A stretch of DNA of 20,408 nt from Baffinella frigidus. Taxonomy: Eukaryota; Cryptophyceae; Cryptomonadales; Baffinellaceae. The DNA is taken from NCBI GenBank assembly GCA_026770585.1, contig MU646553.1, positions 37,745-58,152 on the forward strand, read 5' to 3'. Below are positions 8,457 through 15,491 of the stretch, one piece after another; positions within the stretch are counted from its first letter, which is position 1, and every line of letters starts with the position of its first letter. The notes below the pieces were generated by a model. The model saw only the letters and a list, made by a program, of their open reading frames with translations, was not told where the DNA came from and ran no database searches. A program made the translations under genes and the position numbers.

Positions 8457-8571
8457 GGCGGGCCTATCTGTCCCGAGGCGGGCCCGTCCCGACCGTCTGA
8501 GCTCAGCCCCTCCAAACCTCTCTGTACGCAGCGGCGTGAAACAGGCCCGCCTCGGGACGGACAGGCCCGCC
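8457..8571 (-). terminator. Long hairpin just downstream of the DSN1-like stop codon
   Basis: 28-nt arms at 8457-8484 and 8544-8571 (GGCGGGCCTATCTGTCCCGA continuing GGCGGGCC, and its inverse) pair with two mismatches around a ~59-nt loop. The stem begins 18 nt past the TGA at 8590-8592, inside the probable 3' UTR. Related CCCGAGGCGG(G/A) phrases also occur in the intron at about 11785-11815. A role in 3'-end formation or mRNA stability is inference; it may simply be a foldback insertion. Confidence 0.6.
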
Positions 8572-8589
8572 GCAAGTTCCGCTGAGCGC

Positions 8590-11500
8590 TCAGGCCAGCA
8601 CGGAGCGCATGATGTCCTTGGGGTTGGAGTGCTTGGCGTAGGGCAGGCGGCCTTGGCGAGACACCTTGGTCATGGTCCTGCGATACCACTATGAGTCAGC
8701 ACTACAATACTATTAGTCAGCACTACAACAACACCAGTCAGCACTATAGTACTATGAGTCTGCACTAAAATACTATTAGTCAGCAGTATAATACTATTCA
8801 GCGAGGTCCTTGGGGTGGGCGTGCTTGGCGTAGGGCCCTTGCACGACTCCTTGGGCATGGTCCTGGTTTTAGGGTTGGCGATTAGGGTTTGAGGTTTAGG
8901 GTTTGAGGTGTAAGGTGTAGGGTTCTGGCGTGAACGAAAAGGCCTGGTTCAGCGTTGGGGTTCAGCGTTGGGGTTCAGCGTTGGGATTCAGGATTCAGGG
9001 TTCAGGGTTCAGGGTTCAGGGTTCAGGGTTCAGGGTTCAGGGTTCAGGGTTCAGGGTTCAGGGTTCATGGTGTCGGACTGATGTAGGGCTTCCAGTTTTC
9101 GGGGTTTTCGGGGTTTTCGGGGTTGAGGGTTGACCTCTCGTGGAGGCTGCCCGCGCGCTCCCATCGGTCCTCGGAATCAGCCAATAGTCAGCACTGCAAT
9201 ACTATTATACTATTATACTAATAGTCAGCACTATAATACAGTTAGTCAGCACTACAATACGATCCCTCAGCACTATTATACAATTAGTCAGCGCTATAAT
9301 CATATGAGTCAGCGCTATGATACTATTAGTCAGCACTATAATACTATTAAGCGAGGGGTGACCTCTTGTGGAGGCGGTCCGCGCGGTCCGAACGGTCCTC
9401 GGAATCCGCGATGGCCTGCCGCACCCTGGTTTTGGGTTTTGGGTTTTGGGTTTTGGGTTTTGGGTTTTGGGTTTTGGGTTTTGGGTTTTGGGTTTTGGGT
9501 TTTGGGTTTTGGGTTTTGGGTTTTGGTGTTGGGTGTTTTGGTGTTTCGGGTTGATGTGGTTCTCAGCCCACACCAGCAGCTCGCCCAACCTACTAGTCAG
9601 CACCATAACACTATTGGTCAGCACCATAACACTATTGGTCTGCACGTGCTACTCTTCTGCTGTTTCCGCCGGAGGCCAGTCGCCGCATGGTAGGGTAGGG
9701 TAGGGTAGGGCAGGGCAGGGCAGGGCAGGGCAGGGCAGGGCAGGGCAGGGTAGGGTACCCGTCGAGGCCGGACATGATGTGGTTCTGAGCCCAAGTTGTC
9801 AGCTCGCCCAGCTCCAGGAGCCTGCTCAGGGTTCAGTGTTTAGTGTTCAGTGTTCAGTGTTTGGGGTTTAGTGTTTGGGGTTTGGTGTGTAGGGTACCCG
9901 CGGTCGGAGAGCAGCGCGCGGTCGTCCAGCGAGATCTCCTCGGGGTTGGCTGGCGCGCTCCGCAGGCCCACCTGCCCCGGGTTTCGGGTTTACTGTAATA
10001 CTAATAGCCAGCACTATTATATTACCAGTGAGCACTATCACACTATTAGCCAGCACTATCATGCTATTAGTCAGCACAGTAATACTACGGGTGAGCACTA
10101 TAATGCGGTCGTTGAGCGAGATCTCCTCGGGGTTGGCCGGCGCGCTCCGCAGGCCCACCTGCTCCGGGTTTCAGGTTTCGGGTTTCGGGGTTAGTGGTTT
10201 TGGGTTATGGGTTTTGGCGTTCGGTGTCTTGGGTTTAGGGTACAGCGGCAGGGGCCTAGGTTGCGGGGTTTGTGGTTTGTGGTTCATAGTTTCGGTTACA
10301 GCAGCACGGGTTTGGGGTTTGGGGTTCAGGTTTCAGGACTACATGTTTCGGGTTTCAGGTTCATGGATTCAGGGTTTCGGGTTTCGGGTTTCGGGTACCG
10401 CGGGAGGGGGCGCGGACACCAGACGCTCCCACTCCTTCGCCTCCTCCGCGAACCTGTTTTCGGGTTTGAGGTTTGGGGTTTGGGGTTTGGGGTTTCGGGA
10501 TTGGGGTTTGGGGTGTGGGTTTTAGGGATTAGGGTAGGTGCGCGCCTGGTGTTTGGGGTTTAGGGATTGGGGATTAGGGGTCAGGGGCAGCAGGCGTTCC
10601 CACTCCTTCACCTCCTCCGCGAACCTGTTTTCGGGTTTCGGGTTTCGGGTCCCGGGTGCAGCAAACCTGTGGAGGGCGTTCTGTGTTTCATGTTCCGGGT
10701 ACAGGGTTTCGGGTTTCAGGATTAGGGTGTAGCATGTAGCATGTAGGGTGGATGAGGACCTGCTGAGGGCCTCAGCGAGGCGCGCGTGCTCCGAGGCTTT
10801 CGATTTAGGGTTTAGGGTTTAGGGTTTAGGGTTTAGGGTGTAGCGTTTGGGGATTAGGGTGTACGGTGTAAAGCTTTGGGTGCAAGGTGGAGGGTGGGGG
10901 GGACTTGCTGAGGAACTCCGCGAGATAAGGGTTCAGGGTTGAGCGTGTACCTTTTGGGGATTAGGGTGTAGGGTGTAAAGTTTCAGGTGTAGGGTGTAGT
11001 GTTTCGGGTTTCGGGTGCATCCAACCTGCTGAGGTCCCCGGTCTCGGATTTAGGGTGCAGAGGTTTTAGGGTGTAGCATTTAGGGTGGCGGGGACCTGCC
11101 GAGCGCCACCAAGAGGCGCGCGTGCTCTTTTTGTCTTCTCATCCTTCTTGGGCCAAGAGCCCTCTAAAAGGAGTTCCGGTGCAACTCCTGGTATTAAACC
11201 CCTAAAAGTACGAAATGGCTCCAACGCCAAGCCAAATCTAGGGTTTAGTGTGTAGTGTGTAGTGTGTAGTGTGTAGTGTGTAGTGTGTGTGTAGTGTGTA
11301 GTGTGTAGTATGTAGGATGTAGAGTGGGGTCGAGGGTGCAGAAATTGGGGGGTTTTGTTTAGAGTTTGGGAGTTAGGGCTTAGAATGTGACCTGGCGAGG
11401 GCATCCGTGAGGCGGGCGTGCTCTTTGGCCTTCAACTCGTTCTTCGGGTTCGCCTCCATCGGTTCCTGCTCGAGGGCTTCGCGTTCAGGGGTCATGGGGT

Positions 11501-14500
11501 TACGGGTTAGGTCTTCGGGGGTTGGGGTTTCGGGGGTTCGGTTTTGGGTTTGGGGGTTAGGGTTTTGTGGCTAGTTCTTCGGTTTCGCGGCCATCGGATC
11601 CTGCTTGAGGGTTTCGGGTTTCGGGTTTCGGGCTTAAGGCTTGGGGCGTCAGCTTCACCACCGTAGGCTTCTGTTCCGGTGTTTGGGGTGAGGCGTGTCA
11701 GTTTTAACTGCGCCCACCCCCTGTTCCTCGCAACCCGTCGAATGTCAAACGAGCCTCGCAACCTTTCGAGGCCCAAATCTCCCGAGGCGGGCCTGTTCTG
11801 CCCCGAGGCGGAACTAACCTTCCCCAAGGAGGGCGGGGGGGGCTCGCAGCTTATCCAAGGGGCCTCGAAACCTGTCAAAGGAGGGGACTCGCAACCTGGG
11901 CGGCCTTGCTCACGCGGGAGTCGGGGTCGCGCCATACAATACATGTAGAGTAGAACCCCAGTACAAGAGGGTAACTAAACCCCATTCTATGGCGAGCCCA
12001 GACCTGTGGAGACGGGCCTAACTTTCAAGAGGGGGGGTTCGCAAGCTGCCAAAAAGAGGGGGGTTCGTAACCTGCCAAAAAGAGGGGAGTTCGCAACCTG
12101 TCAAGAGAGGGGGGCTCGCAACCTGGGCGGCCTTGCAGACGCGGGAGTCGGGATCGCGCGGGGGGAGCTTCTTCATCTGCCTGATCGTCTCCCGCTCCTG
12201 TGCGATCATGAACTCGTTGGCCACCTGCCAAAAGACACAAAAAGCGTGGTCACGAGGTGGTCACGCGGTCCTAGTGCCCCCATTAACCGCAGATAGCGTT
12301 CTAGAACGTTCTAGAGCGGCCCGAGCTTCTCATCTGCCTGATCGCCTCCCGCTCCTGCGCGATCGTGAACTCGTTGGCAACCTGCGGAGACACGCAAAAA
12401 GCGTGGTCACGGGGTGGCCACGCGGTCCTAGTGCCCCCCATTAACCGCAGATAACGTTCTGTAACGTTCTAGATTGTTCTAGAGCGGTCCGAGTTTTTTC
12501 ATCTGCTTGATCGTGTCCCTCGGAACATAACAGAAGCTGTTGTTGTATATCTATTCTAAATTAGGATTTCTGCGTTTGGTTTTATGCCTAAAATAGCATA
12601 TTCACCCTTGTCTGCGGCGTTGGAAGCCTTACGAAGCGGGACCGATTCTGCCCTGTACCGAGATCAGGGATTGGAGCGGGGCGTGAAGCGTTTGATGTTC
12701 GAGTATCAGGGTTTAGGGTCTAGGGTTCAGGGTTTAGGGTTAAGTGTTAAGTGTTAAGTGTTAAGTGTGTAGTGTTGAGTGATTGGGGCAGGGCGGGAGG
12801 GGTTCAGTGTTCGAGTATCAGGGTCTAGGGTTTAGGGTTTGAGGATTGGGGCGGGACCTCCTCGAAGGCCGTCGCGACAAAGTCCAGCTTCGTGTCTTTG
12901 TACTGCCTGCTTGAGGGTTCCGGGTTTCGGGTTTCAGGTTTCAGGTTTCAGGTGTATGGTTCAGTGTTCAGTGTTCAGTGTTCACGGTTTATGGTGTAGA
13001 TTCAGTGTTCAGTGTTCAGTGTTCAGGGTGTAAGTTTAAGGTTTGAAGTGAAGGGCGTCGGGTTCAGGGTTCAGGGGTCAGGGTTTCGGGGGCAGGCTAC
13101 ATATATTGGGTTGTGGGGGTAGGGTTTCGGGTACAAGTGTCTGGGTTTCGGGTGCAGGAGGGTAGGGTTTAGGGTTCAGGATTTAGGGTTCAGGGGTAAG
13201 GGTGCAGGGTTCAAGGTGCAGGGTTTAGGGTGTAGTGGATAGTGTTTAGGGTGTAGGGGCGTCCGCACCGGTTGACAGAGTCGGTCTCGGCTTCCAGGAC
13301 AGTCTCGATCAGCTTCTGCAGCTGCTTCGGACCCTGCGGTTTCGTGTGTGGGGTTAAGTATTCAGTGTCAACCGTTTGGTGTTTATGGTTTAGTGTTTAG
13401 ATTCGGAACCTGCGCGCAGTAAGGGTTGGGGCTTTGGGGTTTAGTATTCAGGGCTCAGGCATCCAGGACAATCTCGATCAGCTTCTGCTGCTGCTTCGGA
13501 ACCTGTCAGGGTCGAGGGTTTGGGGTTCGGGGCTTGGGGTTTGAGGTTTGAGGTTTTGGGTCTGAGGTTTGGGGTTTGAGGTTTGAGGTTTGGGATGTGG
13601 GGAACATCAGGGGTTGGGGTCAGGGGTCAGGGGTCAGGGGTTTTGCTTAGGAACCTACGCGCAGCAAGGGTTTGGGGTTTGGGGTTTGGGGTTTGGTCGT
13701 TATTTTCGTGTGGCCAACAGATCTGGAACCCGCCCTACACATAATTTTACAACCCTAGCCTTTTGTTCGCTCCAAATTTGACAGATTTGTAGCGCGAAAG
13801 CAGGATGCCAAGTTGAGAATAGTGGCTCACCGGGAGGTCGGGCGAGATGTCGTGGTGGATCAGCGCGAGCGCGGCGGGCGCATAGTCTGCCACCTCCCCC
13901 GACGACGACACCTGCGACAGGAGTTACGGGTTAGGGTTTCCAAGTGGCAAGGGTGAGGGTTTCTAAGGGTTAAGGGTGAGGGTCCGCCTCCTCCCCCGAG
14001 GACGATGCCTGCTCGAAGGGTTAAGGGTGAGGGGGTCGAGGGGTTAGGGGTTGAGGTTCTTATGATACCTGGGACATGGTCCTGCGATAATACTGCTAGT
14101 CAGCACGGTAGTAGTATTATAATAATAGTCAGCACTTGACTACTATCAGTCAGCACTATAACACTAGTAGTCGGCACGATAACGCATGAGGTACGTGGGG
14201 CGCGTAGTCCCCCTCCTCCGCAGAAGAGGACGCCGGGTGGAGGAGTTAGGCGTTAGGGGTTCAGTTTTAGGGTTTCGGGTTTCGGGTTCGGGGGTTAGGA
14301 GTTAGGGTGTACCGCCCGGGCGCCGCCTCCTCGGGAGGCTTCCTTCTTGCCCGCCGCCGTGCTCCCCGTCTTCTCCTGCGGGTTTGGGGTTTGGGGGTTG
14401 GGGTTTTGGGGTTAGGGGCTATCAAGAGGGTGACGTCCCGTCTGCTTACCTGCCGATTTATGGTCGAGTTTAGGGTTTTGGGTTTTGAGTTTGGGGCTTG

Positions 14501-15491
14501 GGGTTCAAGGTTTAGCGTGTAGCGGTTGGGGTCCGGGGTTTAGCTTCGGAACCGGCGGACGACAAGGGAGGAGCCAACCCCTGAACCCGAAAACGCTACA
14601 TCTTAAACCCTCAAGCGCCCGTCTTGGGCTGGAGGGGCGCGCGGTGTAGGGGTTCGGGTTAGGGTTGAGGGTGCAGGGTGTAGGGCCTAGACGAAGCAGC
14701 AAAGAGCGCCGCCCCGTGCAAGTCGGTTGGTCTGTCCGCCTACACCGCGCTCCAGCCCCCCTTCCCTACCATCTCCCGAGCCTACACCTTAAACCGATGG
14801 ATCATCCACGGGTTCACTGGTGCACCAGGGTTTAGGAGTTCGTGTTCAGTGTTCAGGGTTTAGGGGTCCACCTCGATCTCAGGACGGTGCTTGCTCATGC
14901 TCTGCTTCGGCGCGAGTGACTCGCGTGCGCTGTGCTTCGGCGCGAGTGACTCACGCGAGCTCTGCTTGGGAGCCAGAGACTCACGCGAGCTCTGCTTCGG
15001 CGCGAGCGACTCACGCGAGCTCTGCTTCGGCGCGAGTGACTCGCGCGAGCTCTGCTTGGGAGCCAGAGACTCGCGCGAGCTCTGCTTGGGTGCGAGAGAA
15101 TCGCGCGTGCTCTGCTTGGGAGCCAGAGACTCGCGCGAGCTCTTCTTCGGGGCGGGTGACTCGCGCGCGCTCTGCTTCGGCGCGATAGACTCGCGCGGCG
15201 CCTTGCTCGAGGCAGCCTGGACATGCGGGACAGGAGGCGGAGTGTGAGTCCGGCGGAGCGGAAGATGCCCTTGCTGAAGCAGGAGGGTGCAGATACTCGC
15301 GAGGGTGCGGCAAGGAGTGCATGGGACTGCATGAGCATGGAGAGCGGCAGGGCACATACCCCCTCGGTTTTGCGGCGCTTCGATGCTGCAGCGGGTGGAC
15401 TGATGCCAGCCTCGGCTTCGGGCGGCCTGCATCGAGGATTTCTTAGATCAGCAGCAGGATCAGGTTCTGGGGCCGCGTGCACCCCCTCCAT
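8590..15491 (-). CDS. DSN1/Mis13-like kinetochore protein gene, 13 exons
   Basis: Exons 5' to 3': 15360-15491, 14872-15216, 14313-14375, 13831-13911, 13269-13333, 12858-12906, 12123-12224, 11392-11465, 10399-10453, 9898-9971, 9759-9821, 9363-9425 and 8590-8677 (TGA 8590-8592). All introns are GT..AG, every internal exon starts with G, and phases chain without a break: 1254 nt, 417 residues. The first ATG (15489-15491) is a choice; upstream exons are possible. The protein has a basic N-terminus (SKRRKTEG), ten SSRESLAPKQ repeats (residues 45-159), then KKEASRGGGARAVSSSG and ISPDLPGPKQLQKLIETVL, AEEAKEWERLVSAPPPA, and a helical C-terminus ending DIMRSVLA. Basic/Ser-rich motif, I..DL...K.L..L segment, E..EW..L helix and C-terminal coiled coil occur in the order known for DSN1/Mis13, the MIS12-complex subunit. 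That identity rests on recalled family features, so the gene model is firmer (about 0.85) than the name (about 0.5). Confidence 0.7.
8690..8800. repeat. 21-bp repeat array I (AGTCAGCACTATAATACTATT)
   Basis: About five units of a 21-bp repeat, AGTCAGCAC followed by TATAATACTATT with variants. It sits in the last intron of the DSN1-like gene between the real last exon (8590-8677) and a broken copy of that exon's 5' end (about 8803-8862). The sense strand reads GTGCTGACTAATAG, which contains branch-point-like CTGAC and CTAAT. Confidence 0.9.
8803..8862 (-). pseudogene. Decayed 5' copy of the last DSN1-like exon
   Basis: CCAG|GACCATG and TACGCCAAGCACNCCNACCC-like sequence match the start of exon 8590-8677 (CGCAG|GACCATG), with a frameshift and truncation where the 21-bp array begins. 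The acceptor AG is retained and no donor follows. Confidence 0.8.
8865..9090. repeat. TTTAGGG variants and a homogeneous TTCAGGG array
   Basis: Degenerate heptamers, then three GTTGGGGTTCAGC units, then about ten nearly perfect TTCAGGG repeats at 8994-9066. A short TTTTCGGGG run follows at 9098-9122. Confidence 0.9.
9135..9178 (-). pseudogene. Decayed 3' copy of exon 9363-9425, with donor
   Basis: GATTCCGAGGACCG and GCCTCCACGAGAG|GTCAAC match the 3' part and donor of exon 9363-9425 (CCTCCACAAGAG|GTCACC). It lies downstream of that exon in the sense direction and is cut at its 5' side by the 21-bp array. Confidence 0.8.
9181..9352. repeat. 21-bp repeat array II
   Basis: About seven to eight units of AGTCAGCAC..TATAATACTATT in the same orientation as array I, with ATACTATT expansion near 9205 and variants CCTCAGCAC and AGTCAGCGC. 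Confidence 0.9.
9427..9545. repeat. Homogeneous TTTTGGG array
   Basis: About 14 near-perfect TTTTGGG heptamers running directly into the acceptor (CCAAAACCAG|) of exon 9363-9425. It is the source of the long artefactual GFGFWVLGFGFWVLGF frames. Confidence 0.95.
9553..9593 (-). pseudogene. Decayed internal copy of exon 9759-9821
   Basis: TTGGGCGAGCTGCTGG and GAGAACCACATCA match the exon segment LGELTTWAQNHI. It is preceded by the 21-bp repeat and runs into a heptamer array without a donor. Confidence 0.75.
9593..9642. repeat. 21-bp repeat array III (short)
   Basis: Two to three units, AGTCAGCACCATAACACTATT type, in the same orientation as arrays I and II. Confidence 0.85.
9690..9756. repeat. 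Pentamer array GGGTA/GGGCA
   Basis: GGGTA units flank a block of about ten GGGCA units. On the sense strand the array starts at the donor of exon 9759-9821: GG|GTACCC is itself the first repeat unit, so splice site and array are continuous. Confidence 0.9.
9995..10103. repeat. 21-bp repeat array IV
   Basis: Five to six diverged units (AGCCAGCAC, AGTGAGCAC, AGTCAGCAC) in the same orientation, between exon 9898-9971 and its decayed 5' copy at 10104-10158. Confidence 0.85.
10104..10158 (-). pseudogene. Decayed 5' copy of exon 9898-9971
   Basis: Nearly identical to the first ~55 nt of the real exon (GTGGGCCTGCGGAGCGCGCC start, encoding VGLRSAPANPEEISL) and still preceded by a GAGCAG acceptor. 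Truncated where array IV begins. Confidence 0.85.
10160..11060. repeat. Mixed heptamer arrays in introns, with several exon-edge copies
   Basis: TTTCGGG, TTTGGGG, TTTAGGG (five perfect units at 10805-10838) and GTGTAGG variants, flanking exon 10399-10453. Copies embedded here: 5' end of exon 10399-10453 at about 10585-10624 (FAEEVKEWERL), and 3' ends of exon 11392-11465 with donor at 10760-10800, 10904-10925 and 11026-11033. Confidence 0.8.
11096..11131 (-). pseudogene. Decayed 3' copy of exon 11392-11465, with donor
   Basis: AAAGAGCACGCGCGCCTC..GCGCTCGGCAG|GTCCCC matches the exon end AAAGAGCACGCCCGCCTC..GCCCTCGCCAG|GTCACA. It is one of four such copies downstream of the real exon. Confidence 0.75.
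11237..11325. repeat. TGTAGTG heptamer array
   Basis: About ten units of GTGTAGT with minor variants, inside the intron after exon 11392-11465. Confidence 0.9.
11573..11600 (-). pseudogene. Decayed 5' copy of exon 11392-11465
   Basis: AAGCAG|GATCCGATGGCCGCGAAACC matches GAGCAG|GAACCGATGGAGGCGAACCC, the acceptor and start of the exon, and lies upstream of it. It reads DPMAAKPKN before a stop. Confidence 0.75.
11715..12118 (-). repeat. ~26-nt repeats each recreating AG|GTTGCGA, around a 3' exon copy
   Basis: At 12020-12118 and 11715-11895 the sense strand repeats GTTGCGA(A/G)C, C-rich, TTTTGGCAG or TTTGACAG. Every unit border reads CAG|GTTGCGA, at once a plausible 3' and 5' splice site, and identical to the real donor of exon 12123-12224 (CCCAG|GTTGCG). 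A copy of that exon's 3' end with donor lies at 11896-11931. Confidence 0.8.
12323..12526 (-). pseudogene. Two upstream copies of the 5' part of exon 12123-12224
   Basis: The unit comprising the acceptor, the first ~65 nt of the exon (VANEFTIAQEREAIRQM here) and ~90 nt of upstream intron (including GTGGTCACG and GTTCTAGA) is repeated with spacings of about 157 and 169 nt. Copy 2 lies at about 12328-12384; copy 3 is reduced to about 12490-12526. This is the clearest evidence that exon edge and intron were duplicated together. Confidence 0.85.
12700..13260. repeat. Degenerate heptamer arrays around exon 12858-12906
   Basis: TTTAGGG, TTAAGTG, TTCAGTG, TTTCGGG and TTCAGGG variants on the plus strand in the introns flanking the 49-nt exon. 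Confidence 0.8.
13370..13700 (-). repeat. Heptamer array with copies of the acceptor of exon 13269-13333
   Basis: A 45-nt 5' copy lies at 13459-13502 (CAG|GTTCCGAAGCAGC..., reading VPKQQQKLIEIVLDA). Two shorter copies of only the acceptor and first bases lie at about 13404-13420 and 13650-13668, with GGAACCTRCGCGCAGYAAGGG shared between them. TTTGGGG and TTTGAGG heptamers fill the rest. Confidence 0.75.
13982..14232 (-). pseudogene. Two decayed 5' copies of exon 13831-13911
   Basis: 13982-14008 reads ASSSGEEAD and 14199-14232 reads SSSAEEGDYAP, matching VSSSGEVADYAP of the real exon. The first keeps an AG acceptor (GAGCAG). Array V of the 21-bp repeat lies between them. Confidence 0.75.
14090..14182. 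repeat. 21-bp repeat array V
   Basis: About four units (AGTCAGCACGGTAGTAGTAT, AGTCAGCACTTGACTACTAT, AGTCAGCACTATAACACTAG, AGTCGGCAC). The adjacent sequence GACATGGTCCTGCGATA (14070-14086) matches the exon-8677 junction next to array I, 5.4 kb away. Confidence 0.85.
14583..14757. repeat. Nested inverted repeats with a polarity-flipped heptamer segment
   Basis: Inside the intron 14376-14871, AACCCGAAAACGCTACA (14584-14600) pairs with TGTAGGGGTTCGGGTT (14645-14660), and GGGCTGGAG..CGCGGTGTAGG (14626-14650) pairs with CCTACACCGCGCTCCAGCCC (from 14739). The segment 14575-14620 is C-rich on plus, opposite to all neighbouring intron repeats. Confidence 0.6.
14895..15206 (-). repeat. Ten tandem 30-bp units encoding SSRESLAPKQ
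   Basis: Within the 115-codon exon 14872-15216 (phase 0 at both ends), ten in-frame 30-bp units encode variants of SSRESLAPKQ (also PRESIAPKQ, SARESPAPKK, STRDSLAPKQ, SSRESLAPKH). Two nucleotide subtypes are mixed on the plus strand: CTGCTTCGGCGCGAG and CTGCTTGGGAGCCAG. They differ at wobble positions yet encode nearly the same peptide. Each unit carries R-[ED]-S, which fits a basophilic (Aurora-type R-x-S/T) kinase site. Confidence 0.9.
15217..15359 (-). other. Ordinary intron of the DSN1-like gene
   Basis: GTATGT donor and CATGTCCAG acceptor, 143 nt, with no heptamer repeat. This contrasts with the other introns of the same gene and shows that the repeat-filled state is not universal. Confidence 0.7.

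Noticed and set aside
8690-9352. CRISPR-like array of short regular repeats
   Set aside because: The 21-bp units are contiguous with no unique spacers, lie in introns, and the surrounding genes are eukaryotic.
10760-10800. KASEHARLAEALSR as an extra coding exon of the DSN1-like gene
   Set aside because: It keeps a donor but lacks an acceptor and duplicates the 3' end of exon 11392-11465. The gene reads in phase without it.
11640-11680. Possible small exon encoding KPTVVKLTP on the minus strand
   Set aside because: No matching donor/acceptor pair in phase. The neighbouring exons join correctly without it, and it may be a very decayed exon-edge copy.
14820-15247. Plus-strand frames with repeats such as THASSASAR or SRELCFGASD
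   Set aside because: They are antisense to the spliced minus-strand exon encoding SSRESLAPKQ units, which has flanking splice sites in phase.
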